Notes under the pieces: generated by a model
What the model saw: only the letters and a program-made list of their open reading frames with translations
The model's database searches: none
What the model was told of the DNA's origin: nothing
Program-made: the position numbers and the translations under genes
Shown here: piece by piece, positions 35,411-44,082 of the stretch
Layout of the letters: every line of letters starts with the position of its first letter
Numbering within the stretch: the first letter of the stretch is position 1
DNA from: Candidatus Baltobacteraceae bacterium
GTDB taxonomy: Bacteria; Vulcanimicrobiota; Vulcanimicrobiia; Vulcanimicrobiales; Vulcanimicrobiaceae
Length of the DNA: 64,000 nucleotides
Assembly (NCBI GenBank): GCA_035502855.1
Contig: DATJTX010000024.1
Coordinates: forward strand, 124,001-188,000
Direction of reading: 5' to 3'

Positions 35411-35794
35411 TTACGCCTTTTGGTCGAGAGTGACGCCGTCGGTCTGATCGAAGAATTCAGCCAAACCGATGAGCACCTCCGGCGGAAACTGCGCGACCAC
35501 CTGGCCGGTCTCCGGGTTGGTGAACACGGTGACGATCAAATCGAGTTGGTGCACGACTTTATACGACACGTCGAGCTCTTGCGGAGCGCCCGAGGAGCTT
35601 TGCGTAACGTTGTAGAGTTTGGCCACAGCAGACGCGAGTGTAGCGCTGCCGCCCGATGGGGGCTGCGGCGCTCCTGCGCTGGGTCGAACTTCGGCGGCCC
35701 CGGTGGGCGCCGAACCGGCAGTCGCGCCGGCCGTCGTGGCCTGCGGCGATCCCGCCGTCGCACCGTTCGCGGGCGCGACCGACTGAACGTCCAT
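35411..35794 (-). CDS. flaG: FlaG-like flagellar protein
   Basis: A 127-aa protein with a low-complexity Ala/Gly/Thr/Pro-rich N-terminal half and a conserved C-terminal FlaG domain (LDVSYKVVHQLDLIVTVFTNPETGQVVAQFPPEVLIGLAEFFDQ). FlaG influences filament length and is normally encoded just before fliD, as here (9 nt gap). ATG 35794 was chosen with AAGGA 10 nt upstream; a TTG at 35803 is possible. Confidence 0.85.
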   Translation of the reverse strand: MDVQSVAPANGATAGSPQATTAGATAGSAPTGAAEVRPSAGAPQPPSGGSATLASAVAKLYNVTQSSSGAPQELDVSYKVVHQLDLIVTVFTNPETGQVVAQFPPEVLIGLAEFFDQTDGVTLDQKA

Positions 35795-35851
35795 GTTGTT
35801 CAAATCCTTCTCCCGCTTCTTTCATTGTCGTCGCGCGGGCCGCCGAAGTTT

Positions 35852-35948
35852 AGCCGCACGAGGCGGCTGGAGGTCCGAAGCACACGATGTGCGCCCGGCC
35901 CCTTGGGGCCGGGAGGACCGTCAGCCGCACGAGGCGGCTGGAGGTCCG
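35852..35948. repeat. Twin 26-nt repeats flanking a GC-rich hairpin
   Basis: Two identical 26-nt copies at 35852-35877 and 35923-35948, each beginning with the 17-nt palindrome AGCCGCACGAGGCGGCT. Between them is a perfect 9-bp-arm hairpin at 35894-35913 (CCCGGCCCC, TT, GGGGCCGGG). The block fills the gap between flaG and the glycosyltransferase gene that ends at 35950, so the minus-strand transcript meets three hairpins after the glycosyltransferase stop. It may act as terminator or attenuator, or be a repeat family. Confidence 0.8.
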
Positions 35949-35949
35949 T

Positions 35950-37920
35950 CTACCCCGCCCGAACGGTTGCCGCCTCCGCGTAGGCGCCTAAAATCGCCTG
36001 GAGCGAACGGAGCGGGTCGTTGTGCTCCGCGGTCAGGGCGGCGATCTGTACGCCGATCGCCGGGGCGCGATCCCAAGCAGTTCGCAGAGCGGACGCGACG
36101 CTCTCGACCGAGGCCGGATCGGCGCTGGTGCATAAGCCCGGCCACAGGTCCGCGAAGGGAAGGGCGCGCGAAAGGACCAGCCCGCACCCGAAGGCCGCAG
36201 CCCGGACGATCCGTGCGGCGCCGCGACCGGACCATGAGAGGTCGGCATAGACTCTCGCGCCCGCGTAAAGCGCGTCGAGCGTGCCCGGACCCAGCTCGCC
36301 CTGCGGCAGCCAGATCATCCCCGGGCCGGCGAAGTTCAGCAGATTCTGGTAGTAATCGCCGTTCTCGGCAGTTCCCAGCACGACGATGGGCAGGCGTTCG
36401 GAGGCCGCGGCCCGGACGGCCATCCATTGATTGGCTCGGGGCTCGACCGCTGCGTGGACCAGAACGTACTCATTCGCGCCGCAGCGCGCTCCGATCGCCT
36501 CGAGCGGCGCCGGCGGCTGCAGGATGGCGGGGGCACTGCGCACCGGCCCCTTGTACCCGTACCGGGCGCGCACGTGCCGCTCTTCCTCTTCACCGCTGAC
36601 GATGACCGCGCGCGCGCGATCGATCATCGCGTGCACGCGCGGTTCGTCGAACTCGGCCGTACCGCGCACCGCGCCCCCGGCGAGTTGGATCCGCCGTTCG
36701 ACCAAGGAACGCTCGATCGAAACCCGCGTCGCATCATCGAATACGGATTGCACCAGCATCAAGAACGTCGACGATCCCCAAGCAGCCTCGTGCTCGAAAT
36801 CGTCGAGGTGCGGCGTGAGCACGATCGGAATCCCGCGCGAGGTTGCATCCTCGAGGATCGGGCCGAACTGACCGACGTGACGGTGTCCGAAAAGATGGAG
36901 CAGATCGAATTGCTCGGCGCGCGCTTGCGCGGCGGTTACGACCGTTGCGTCGAATCCTTGGCTCCGCAGCGCGTCGGTCAAGGCACGCGCATCGTCGACG
37001 TCGGCCCCGGGAACACGCAATCCGTCGTCGCGCACAACGATGCCGATCCGTCCTGACGATCCCCCGATCACGGGCATGGGGGTGGGGCGGAACGGACGCA
37101 AGCGCGGCTCCTTCGCGCGGACGCAAAACGCGCGAACCGGCGTCGAATCGTCCGGATCGAACGAGACCACGGTTGACGGAAACGCCGGGCGCGCCACGAC
37201 GGTTCGCAGACCCGCATCGGCGGCCAGCGAAATCGCGGCCGTGTCCGCGACGGAGGGGTCAGGCTCGATCCGCACGTCGAACGGCGCCGTCCCGAGCTCG
37301 CCGTAGCACTCCAATCCGAACCAGCGCGCCGCGAGCGCATTGCGTTCGGGCGAACCGAGGTCGCTCGTCACGCTGCGCGCCGACGACGCGAGAATGGCGG
37401 AACCAAACGCCGCTTCGGAAGCACGGATTCCGACGCGCGCTCCGGCGGCGAAGCGCAGCGCGTAGACGTACGGGGCGGCGTCGACCAAAACGCTCTCCAA
37501 TGGTGCCGCTCCGAGAAAGCGCGCGGTACGGGCCGAATCGAACAGCTCGTTCATTTCCCGCTCGTCGGAAAACATGCGAATGACTTCGCGATCGAGCGAT
37601 CCGACGAGTCCCTCCGACGCGAGCCAGGGTTCGACCAACGCTTCGATCTCACGCGCGGCTCGTTCGTCCACCGGCAGCCACGCCGGCCAAAGAAACGGGC
37701 TCGATTCGCGCACGAGCAGCATCGGCGCCTCGATCTGGATAAACGGAGCGAGCGCTATCCGTCCGTCGCGAACAAAGAGGAGCTCGAGCCAAGCCTCGAA
37801 ACGGGCGCCGTAGGCGGGTTCCAGGCGCGCCGCGACCAGCGACTCGGCCCGCACGCAGGCGTCGATGCGCTCGCGGGACACCGAAGGCGCAAGGCGCGCG
37901 AAACGTTGATGGCGCCTCAT
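35950..37920 (-). CDS. Large GT-B-like glycosyltransferase of the flagellin locus
   Basis: A 656-aa protein without a signal sequence. The C-terminal third has a GT4-like pattern: a Rossmann start at EYVLVHAAVEPRANQWMAVRAAASERLPIVVLGTAENGDYY, GMIWLPQGELGPGTLDALYAGARVYADLSWSGRGAARIVRAAAFGCGLVLSRALPF. The middle (GRIGIVVRDDGLRVPGADVDDARALTDALRSQGFDATV) is the N-terminal GT-B half. The first 250 residues match nothing I recognise. Start at ATG 37920 overlaps the stop of the upstream GT2 gene by 4 nt; the frame upstream to 38430 is rejected. Likely to glycosylate flagellin, by position. Confidence 0.75.
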   Translation of the reverse strand: MRRHQRFARLAPSVSRERIDACVRAESLVAARLEPAYGARFEAWLELLFVRDGRIALAPFIQIEAPMLLVRESSPFLWPAWLPVDERAAREIEALVEPWLASEGLVGSLDREVIRMFSDEREMNELFDSARTARFLGAAPLESVLVDAAPYVYALRFAAGARVGIRASEAAFGSAILASSARSVTSDLGSPERNALAARWFGLECYGELGTAPFDVRIEPDPSVADTAAISLAADAGLRTVVARPAFPSTVVSFDPDDSTPVRAFCVRAKEPRLRPFRPTPMPVIGGSSGRIGIVVRDDGLRVPGADVDDARALTDALRSQGFDATVVTAAQARAEQFDLLHLFGHRHVGQFGPILEDATSRGIPIVLTPHLDDFEHEAAWGSSTFLMLVQSVFDDATRVSIERSLVERRIQLAGGAVRGTAEFDEPRVHAMIDRARAVIVSGEEEERHVRARYGYKGPVRSAPAILQPPAPLEAIGARCGANEYVLVHAAVEPRANQWMAVRAAASERLPIVVLGTAENGDYYQNLLNFAGPGMIWLPQGELGPGTLDALYAGARVYADLSWSGRGAARIVRAAAFGCGLVLSRALPFADLWPGLCTSADPASVESVASALRTAWDRAPAIGVQIAALTAEHNDPLRSLQAILGAYAEAATVRAG

Positions 37921-40541
37921 TGCGCGGCTCGCTCCAAGATGCGACGCAGCGCGCTTGGACTGCGGTCTTCGATCGCATTGATCTCGGTCCAGCCGGCTGC
38001 GTTCTTCTCCGCCGCCCAGTCCGCTTCGCTCTTGTAGTCGACGACTTCGATATCCGCGCATCGATCCGGACTGACGCCCGCCTTGCGAAGTACGCGTTCG
38101 ACGCGCGCCGCAATGGCGTGAGCTCCCGGCTCGCCGAACGCACCGATCACCAATTGCACCGGATCTTCGACGGCGAACGCACGCCCGAAGCGTTTGACGA
38201 ATTGGGCTACGACCGTCCAATCGGCCTCGCTGCGGACGGTGGCGCCGAAGACCTTGCGCGAGAGAGCCCGCGAGCCCGCGCTGTTCCGATCCGCCAATTC
38301 GGGGCGCGGAGCCGGAAGCGGCACGTAGTGGCGCGCCGGATCGAAACCTTTCGCGCGGGCCTCGGCGCTGTTGTATCCCGTGCTGGGGAGCGGCCCGGAG
38401 AACCCCCATTTCTCCGCAAACTTGCGCCAATTCTCGTTGAGCGACGCGCCGTAGTCGATCTTGTTGGCGGCAAACGTTCGACTTCCGAAATGGTGAATGA
38501 ACACGTCGTCACAGACGTAGATCAGGTAGCCCGCAGCGCGCACGCGCATGCAATAATCGTCGTCTTCGAAATTGCCCGCCCCGTAGCGCTCGTCGAGACC
38601 ACCGACTTGGTCGATCACCGTGCGATCGATACACCAACAGAACCCGATGGCCCGATCGGTCAAATACCCCTTCTCCGCGAACGCCTTCCGCCGCTCCGCG
38701 ACAAACGCAAGCATGTCCTCCTCGGTCTTGTACTGCGCGTCCGCGAGCTTTTGATCGCCGGCGACAAAATTGCTTCGCGGCGCGGAGATCCCCAGGCCCG
38801 GAATGCGGCGAAACGCATCGAGCAGACCGTCGGCCCATCCGGGCGAAACAATGACGTCGTTGTTGAGCACGATGACGAAATCGCCGCGCGCGTTCGCGAT
38901 GCCGTCGTTGTTTCCGCCGGCGAAACCGCGATTGGTCTGGTTGTAGACGACGCGCACGTGGGGATCGTCGATCGCGGCCAGCGCGCGCAGCGTTTCCGGT
39001 CCCGAGCCATTGTCGACCACGATCACCTCGTACGGTTCGCTCGTGTTGGCGCGGATCGACTGCAACGCTTTGATCGTGAATTCGTGCGCATTCCAACTCA
39101 GCGTCACGATCGAGACCAGACCACGCTCGCGCCGCGGTGCAGCGCGCAGCACGCGCTCGATCGCGGCCCGTTCGCGGCTCGGGGCGTCGCGCAGCGCGAT
39201 ACCGTGGGCGCGTTCAAAAGACGCGTCCTGCGCCGGCGGCCCCAGTTCTCCGAACGAGCGGGCCGCGACGGTGCTTCGCTTCATCTCCAATGCGCGTAAG
39301 AGAAGATCGGCAACCGCTCCGTCGACCGTGTCGAATGATTCGAGCCGCAGGTGAGCCGGGAGTTCTCGCAAACGCAGCAGCACGCAGCGCGCATCGCTGC
39401 AGAGAAGCGGCACATGGTTCGCGTTCGGGACCCTCTCCGCCGAAAAGGTGGCGGCAGCCGCTCCCGTCTGCCCGGCGACGTTCGCCAGCAACTCATCCAG
39501 CCAACCCGGCGAGAGCGTCGTGTCGCCGCGCACGATTCCCAAGTAGCGCTCGCCACGGATCGTCATCATCGCGTTGATGCGATCGATCGCCTCCGGCCCA
39601 TCGGTCCAGGCGATTTCGCCGATGGGCGAAGTGTTTCGCGCGAGCATCTCCGCGAACGCGGCTCGATCATCGGGTAGAAGAGGACCGTGCACGACGACGT
39701 CGGTCGGAGTCGCTCGACGCGTGTAGGTTCCGAGTCCCCCGTTCGGTGCGCGCGTCATTGCGAGGACGTTGCCCGCCTCGAGATACGTTCGCGGAGCGTC
39801 GTATTCGACGAGATCGCGCCAGCGCTCGGTCAAGCGCTGCACGTTGGACTGGGTGCGGCGGAAGCGCTGCGACCCGGATTGCGATTCGAAGTGGAAGAGG
39901 GTCGCCTCGGGTTCATAGACGACTCGCAGTCCACGCTCGCGCACCTTGAAGCAGTAATCGACGTCTTCGTAGCCGTTCCAGTACCCTTCGTCAAGGCCGC
40001 CGAGCTCGAGATACAGCTCGCGCGGCGTAACCAGGCACGCACCGGTAACGGCCTGAAAGTCGCGCGAGCGGTCAGCGTTGGCATCGCTCGCCGGATTTTT
40101 GAAGAGGTAATGATACGGCACGAATCCGGAAGCGCCGTAGATCGCCGACCGTACGATGACGCCGGCGTGTTGGATCGTACGATCGGGAAAGAGCAGGCGC
40201 GCGCCGACGATGCCCACGCCCGGTTCGCTAGCGCGGCGCAGCATCGGAGCCAGCCATTGCGTGATCGGCTCAGTGTCGTTGTTCAAAAGAACCAGAAAAC
40301 GCCCCCGAGCCTCGCGAGCGCCCTGGTTGTTCGCGCCGGAGAAGCCGAGATTTTGCTCGTTGCGGATGTGTCGGATCCAGAGAAATTCGCGCAGCATCTC
40401 CGGCGTGCGATCGCTCGAAGCGTTGTCGATGACGATCACTTCGCCCTCGCCTGATCCGGCGAGCGAGGGCCGCAGTTTCGTCAAACAATTCCTTGTCAGC
40501 TCGGCCTTGTTGAAGACCGGGATGATGATCGAGTAATCCAC
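37917..40541 (-). CDS. Bidomain GT2 glycosyltransferase of the flagellin locus
   Basis: An 874-aa protein with two GT2 domains. The first (residues 1-230): YSIIIPVFNKAELTRNCLTKL, VIDNASSDRTPEMLREF, LVLLNNDTEPITQWL and GLDEGYWNGYEDVDYCFKVRERGLR. The second (about residues 475-700): VSIVTLSWNAHEFTIKALQSI, VVDNGSGPETLRALA, FVIVLNNDVIVSPGW and NFEDDDYCMRVRAAGY. The final 150 residues contain an unrecognised region. Two active-looking catalytic sites suggest a polymerase-like or two-step sugar transfer. It lies 7 nt after the TPR glycosyltransferase and is coupled to the next gene. Confidence 0.9.
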   Translation of the reverse strand: MDYSIIIPVFNKAELTRNCLTKLRPSLAGSGEGEVIVIDNASSDRTPEMLREFLWIRHIRNEQNLGFSGANNQGAREARGRFLVLLNNDTEPITQWLAPMLRRASEPGVGIVGARLLFPDRTIQHAGVIVRSAIYGASGFVPYHYLFKNPASDANADRSRDFQAVTGACLVTPRELYLELGGLDEGYWNGYEDVDYCFKVRERGLRVVYEPEATLFHFESQSGSQRFRRTQSNVQRLTERWRDLVEYDAPRTYLEAGNVLAMTRAPNGGLGTYTRRATPTDVVVHGPLLPDDRAAFAEMLARNTSPIGEIAWTDGPEAIDRINAMMTIRGERYLGIVRGDTTLSPGWLDELLANVAGQTGAAAATFSAERVPNANHVPLLCSDARCVLLRLRELPAHLRLESFDTVDGAVADLLLRALEMKRSTVAARSFGELGPPAQDASFERAHGIALRDAPSRERAAIERVLRAAPRRERGLVSIVTLSWNAHEFTIKALQSIRANTSEPYEVIVVDNGSGPETLRALAAIDDPHVRVVYNQTNRGFAGGNNDGIANARGDFVIVLNNDVIVSPGWADGLLDAFRRIPGLGISAPRSNFVAGDQKLADAQYKTEEDMLAFVAERRKAFAEKGYLTDRAIGFCWCIDRTVIDQVGGLDERYGAGNFEDDDYCMRVRAAGYLIYVCDDVFIHHFGSRTFAANKIDYGASLNENWRKFAEKWGFSGPLPSTGYNSAEARAKGFDPARHYVPLPAPRPELADRNSAGSRALSRKVFGATVRSEADWTVVAQFVKRFGRAFAVEDPVQLVIGAFGEPGAHAIAARVERVLRKAGVSPDRCADIEVVDYKSEADWAAEKNAAGWTEINAIEDRSPSALRRILERAAQ

Positions 40542-40548
40542 CAGGAGG

Positions 40549-42345
40549 CTAGGACTTCAACGCGCCGTCGGCGATTGCCGCTGCTTCGCCGAACCGCTGT
40601 TCGCGCAGATAAAACATCGAAAGCGCGACGGCTCCCTTGACCGGATCGACCTCGCGGGCGCGTAGGAGCGACGCTTCGACGCCGGCGGGTGAGGCAAGCA
40701 GCTCGAGCGCCGCCGCTCGAGACATCAGTAAGTCGTAATCGCGCGGATCGAGGGCGAGCGCATCGTCGGTTGCGCTTAGCGCGTCGCTCGGACGGCGCTC
40801 GTCCAGCGCGCGGCGCGCGCGCGAGCTCAGAATCCGGCCCAATCGCTCCTTGACTTGTGGGGAGTCGGGGGCAAGTTGCGCTGCAGCGCGGAGGTACTGC
40901 TCTTCCTTTCCGAAGCCGCAGCGTTCGGAAACGCCGGCAGCGCCGACCAGCATTTCCGCCGCTTCCTCCGGCTTCACGCGCGGATACCAGTCCTCGACGA
41001 GCGCAAGCGCTTCGGCATGGCGCTGCGAGCGCAAGAGGAAGTTCACGTACTGCACCATCGCCAGGACCGATTGATGCGTTTCATATGCGCTTCGGAACGC
41101 GTCGTAACTCTCGTCCGAGCGACCGAGTCGCTCGAGCACCTTGGCACGGTTGATCATGAGCGGTTCGACCCTGGGCGCGTTGGCTAATCCGCGCTCGTAC
41201 CACGCGAGGGCGCTCGCATCGTCACCCTCGGCCGCGTATGAGGACCCCATCTCGCTCTGTGCTTTCCACACGTAGACCTGATCGTCGACGATGAACTGGT
41301 TCTTGGCATACGGCGCATCGGCAATTGCGGCGGCAAATGCTTCTCGCGCCTCGTCGAAACGCTTTTGCGCCATGTAGGTCTTGCCCAGCATCATGTGGGC
41401 GTTGGCGTAATGCGGGCTGCGCTTGAGCGATTCACGCGAAAGCTCCTCGCCGCGAACGGGATCGCCGAACCGGTCGCAATAGATGTCGGCGAGCAGCGCG
41501 AGACCGTTGGGCATGAACGCGCGGGAACCGTCTCCCACCTGCTCGCGCATCCGCTCGAGCGAAGTCCGCGCGAGTTCATAGTTCTTGCTCAGATATGCCG
41601 TCGTTCCGAGATTGTACCAATGGTATGGATTGTCGGGTTCCTGTTCCGTCGCTTCGAGCAAGATTGCAAGATTGCGTTCGCCTTTGTTGCGCATCGCCAC
41701 GACGTCCTTGACGTAGCCGTGATGGATAATCGAGATGTCGCTGTAGACGGCCTCGATGCTGTTCTCGGTGCCTTCGAGTGCCGGATACTCGTGGATCAGC
41801 CCGCGAAAGCGGATCCGCTCGTCGTTCGGGAAGATCCGAATCAGCGCATGCGAGACGTCACCCGACCCGAGATAATCGTCCGTCCGGTTGTAAATGCGAA
41901 CCCATAGCGCCATCTCGTGCGCGGGCAGCGTCTTGATCGCCATCAGCGCATCGCGCGATTCCGCCACGAGCTCTTCGTCGGCATCCATGAACAGGATCCA
42001 ACGTTTGGTCGCGAGCGCGAGCGACTCGTTGCGCGCCCAGGCGAAGTCGTTGCGCCATGGACGGTCGATCACGGTCGCGCCAAACGACTTCGCGATCTCG
42101 ATCGTGCGGTCGGTCGATCCGGTATCGGCGACGATGATCTCGTCGACATAACCTTTGATGCTCTCCAAACATTGCGGTAGAAAGAGCTCTTCGTTTTTGA
42201 CGATCATGCACAGACTCACGCCGGGCGGCTTCTGAGGCCAGCCCGGCGGCGGCGCGGGGAGCGCCGGCACGGAGAGCCTGGCGGCCGTTGGCGTGGAGGA
42301 CTTGGGTGCTTCGGGAGACCGGTGTGATCGCACGCGAATGGGCAT
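40549..42345 (-). CDS. GT2 glycosyltransferase with TPR repeats
   Basis: A 598-aa protein: a Pro-rich N terminus of about 40 residues, a GT2 domain (VSLCMIVKNEELFLPQCLESIKGYVDEIIVADTGSTDRT; WILFMDADEELV; RGLIHEYPALEG) and from about residue 240 a series of TPR-type helical repeats (NPYHWYNLGTTAYLSKNYELARTSLERM; YANAHMMLGKTYMAQKRFDEAREAFAAA). TPR-linked glycosyltransferases often modify proteins. Position directly downstream of flagellin, after its terminator, suggests flagellin as acceptor. Confidence 0.88.
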   Translation of the reverse strand: MPIRVRSHRSPEAPKSSTPTAARLSVPALPAPPPGWPQKPPGVSLCMIVKNEELFLPQCLESIKGYVDEIIVADTGSTDRTIEIAKSFGATVIDRPWRNDFAWARNESLALATKRWILFMDADEELVAESRDALMAIKTLPAHEMALWVRIYNRTDDYLGSGDVSHALIRIFPNDERIRFRGLIHEYPALEGTENSIEAVYSDISIIHHGYVKDVVAMRNKGERNLAILLEATEQEPDNPYHWYNLGTTAYLSKNYELARTSLERMREQVGDGSRAFMPNGLALLADIYCDRFGDPVRGEELSRESLKRSPHYANAHMMLGKTYMAQKRFDEAREAFAAAIADAPYAKNQFIVDDQVYVWKAQSEMGSSYAAEGDDASALAWYERGLANAPRVEPLMINRAKVLERLGRSDESYDAFRSAYETHQSVLAMVQYVNFLLRSQRHAEALALVEDWYPRVKPEEAAEMLVGAAGVSERCGFGKEEQYLRAAAQLAPDSPQVKERLGRILSSRARRALDERRPSDALSATDDALALDPRDYDLLMSRAAALELLASPAGVEASLLRAREVDPVKGAVALSMFYLREQRFGEAAAIADGALKS

Positions 42346-42379
42346 CGCATATGTCTTCGGCCTTGCGGAAAACGACCTT

Positions 42380-42415
42380 TAGAAGAAAACGAAAGGGCCC
42401 GCCGGAGCGGGCCCT
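42380..42415 (-). terminator. Rho-independent terminator of flagellin
   Basis: On the minus strand the arms AGGGCCCGC and GCGGGCCCT (42394-42415, 9 bp, 4-nt loop) are followed by the T-rich run TTTCGTTTTCTTCT (42393-42380). It lies about 35 nt after the flagellin stop and should isolate abundant flagellin mRNA from the glycosyltransferase genes. Confidence 0.9.
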
Positions 42416-42449
42416 CTGATGTTGACCGAGCGGTCGCCCGCCGGATCGA

Positions 42450-43685
42450 TTAACGGAAGAGCGTGAGGACGCTCTGCGCGTTGGTGTTCGACTGCGCGAG
42501 GACCGAGGTGCCGACTTGCACCAGGACCTGCAGTTTCGTGAACTCGGTGGTCGCCTGGCCCACATTGAGGTCGGCGATATCCGATTCGGATGCTTGCAGG
42601 TTGGTGGCTGCGGTATCGTCGTTCTCCTGGTCGATGCCGAGGCGGACGACGACGGCACCGAGCTGCGCTTGCTGAGTGGTCAGCGTCTGCAGCGCGATGT
42701 CGAGCTGGCCGATCGCATCTTCCGCGCCGAGCGACGGATTCTGGGCCGTCGACAGAGCGAGGTTGATGTTCGAGATACGAAGGGTGTTCGTGTTCGTCGC
42801 GGCGATGCCGAGCTGAATCACGTCGCCTTCGTTGGCGCCCGACTGGAAGTTGAACGCCGGAGCGGTCGCGTAGTTCGTCGGTGCGACGTACTGCGAGAAC
42901 TTCACGTATGCCGTCTGGCCGATATCGCCCAGGGTCGGAGCCGCGAAGTTGATCGTGACGCCGGCGTCGAGGCCGGATGCAAGCGTGATCGTGTACGTGC
43001 CCGACGCAAGCGTCTGGGTGTTCGCGATCGATTGCGCCTGGCTGTTGAACTGCGTGATCTCGAGTTGCGGTGCACCCGCGGTCGGGTTGCCGGTATTTGC
43101 AACGACTTGCACTTCGATCGTGGCATCGTTGGTGGCCGCCGAAGTCGCCCACGCGTTCGGAGTGACGATGCTCTTCACCAAGAAGCCGCCCGCCTCGAGC
43201 GCCGCGTTCGCGGTGATCGTGTAGTACGCTTCCGCGCCTGCCTGATCGCCTTGATGGCTGCCGTTGAGGAGCGACTGGCCGTTAAAGTTGGTATTCTGCG
43301 AGATGCGGTTGACTTCGAGCAGGAGCTGCGAAACTTCCGCCTGCAGGTTCACGCGGTCGCTGTTGCTGTTGACGTCCGATGCCGCTTCGACCGAGAGGGT
43401 ACGAATGCGTTGCAGGATGTCGGTCTCTTGCGTCAGAGCGCCGAGGGCGACTTGCGCCGCATTGTTGGCGTTCTGCACGTTTTGCGACGCCTGATTGAAC
43501 GCTTCGTATTGCGAGGTCAGGTTGGTCGCGATCGCGTTGCCAGACGGATCGTCTGCGGCGCTGTTGATACGCAGGCCGGACGAAAGCTGGGTAACGACGG
43601 TTTGGAGCTGGTTTTGGTTGTTGTCGAGGTTCAGTTGAACGGCATTCGACAACAAGTTGGTGGCAATGCTAAGGCCCTGAGCCAT
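42450..43685 (-). CDS. fliC: Flagellin
   Basis: Filament subunit, 411 aa. Conserved D0/D1 ends: N-terminal NLDNNQNQLQTVVTQLSSGLRINSAADDPSGNAIATNL and C-terminal QASESDIADLNVGQATTEFTKLQVLVQVGTSVLAQSNTNAQSVLTLFR. The middle (about residues 150-290) is variable, Thr/Ser/Asn-rich, and would be the glycosylated surface region. GGAGG lies 8 nt before the ATG. It is a single-gene transcript: sigma-28 promoter upstream, terminator downstream. Only one flagellin gene is seen in the window. Confidence 0.97.
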   Translation of the reverse strand: MAQGLSIATNLLSNAVQLNLDNNQNQLQTVVTQLSSGLRINSAADDPSGNAIATNLTSQYEAFNQASQNVQNANNAAQVALGALTQETDILQRIRTLSVEAASDVNSNSDRVNLQAEVSQLLLEVNRISQNTNFNGQSLLNGSHQGDQAGAEAYYTITANAALEAGGFLVKSIVTPNAWATSAATNDATIEVQVVANTGNPTAGAPQLEITQFNSQAQSIANTQTLASGTYTITLASGLDAGVTINFAAPTLGDIGQTAYVKFSQYVAPTNYATAPAFNFQSGANEGDVIQLGIAATNTNTLRISNINLALSTAQNPSLGAEDAIGQLDIALQTLTTQQAQLGAVVVRLGIDQENDDTAATNLQASESDIADLNVGQATTEFTKLQVLVQVGTSVLAQSNTNAQSVLTLFR

Positions 43686-43690
43686 TTGTT

Positions 43691-43750
43691 TCCTCCATGA
43701 TTGGCGCCTCGCGGGCGCCGATACGCTAGCCTATGGGGAAGAGTGTCCTT
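43691..43750 (-). promoter_or_regulatory. Flagellin mRNA leader with two candidate CsrA sites
   Basis: In the minus-strand leader, AAGGA (43746-43750) lies near the expected transcript start and TGGAGGA, which is the Shine-Dalgarno, at 43691-43697. Between them is a hairpin, GGCGCC with 5-nt loop and GGCGCC (43703-43719). Two GGA sites, one covering the ribosome binding site, is how CsrA represses hag in Bacillus subtilis, where FliW relieves it. csrA and fliW are the next genes upstream here. Confidence 0.55.
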
Positions 43751-43765
43751 TCTCCCCTACGTCAA

Positions 43766-43792
43766 ATATCGGCCCGGCCGGAGCGGACTTTA
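43766..43792 (-). promoter_or_regulatory. Sigma-28 (FliA) promoter of flagellin
   Basis: On the minus strand: TAAA (43792-43789), exactly 15 nt, then GCCGATAT (43773-43766). This matches the sigma-28 consensus TAAA-N15-GCCGATAA except for the last base. It lies about 80 nt before the flagellin ATG and just after the csrA stop, so flagellin is transcribed late and separately. The fliA gene is not in the window. Confidence 0.9.
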
Positions 43793-43800
43793 GCGGAAGT

Positions 43801-44037
43801 TTACTTTCGAGGGCGCAGGGTCGCCCGCTCGGGTTTGCCGCTGGCTGCGGGGGCGGCTCCCAGGGCCTCCCGGTTGGCCCGCTGGATCTCTTCGTAGACC
43901 TCGGACCGGTGGACCGGCACGGCGCGCGGAGCTTCGATCCCCAGCTTCACCTGATCGCGGTCGACGGCAACGATCACAATGCGAACGTCGTCACCAATCA
44001 TAATGGATTGATTGATCTTACGGCTTAGAACCAGCAT
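43801..44037 (-). CDS. csrA: Carbon storage regulator CsrA
   Basis: RNA-binding translational regulator, 78 aa. The N terminus [51 protein letters not shown] is the canonical CsrA core with the RNA-contacting LSRK and the VHRSE region. A basic Ala/Pro-rich tail of about 20 residues extends beyond the core. GGAGGGCC lies before the ATG. It lies between fliW and fliC, the arrangement in which CsrA represses flagellin translation and FliW binds CsrA. Confidence 0.97.
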   Translation of the reverse strand: MLVLSRKINQSIMIGDDVRIVIVAVDRDQVKLGIEAPRAVPVHRSEVYEEIQRANREALGAAPAASGKPERATLRPRK

Positions 44038-44082
44038 CGGCGAAGGCCCTCCTTGGCGACTGGAGGGGGACTTTCGGCAGGG

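Noticed and set aside
37921-38430. Upstream extension of the 656-aa glycosyltransferase frame
   Set aside because: It overlaps the end of the clear GT2 gene in another frame and is Arg/Gly-rich shadow sequence; ATG 37920 gives a 4-nt coupling overlap.
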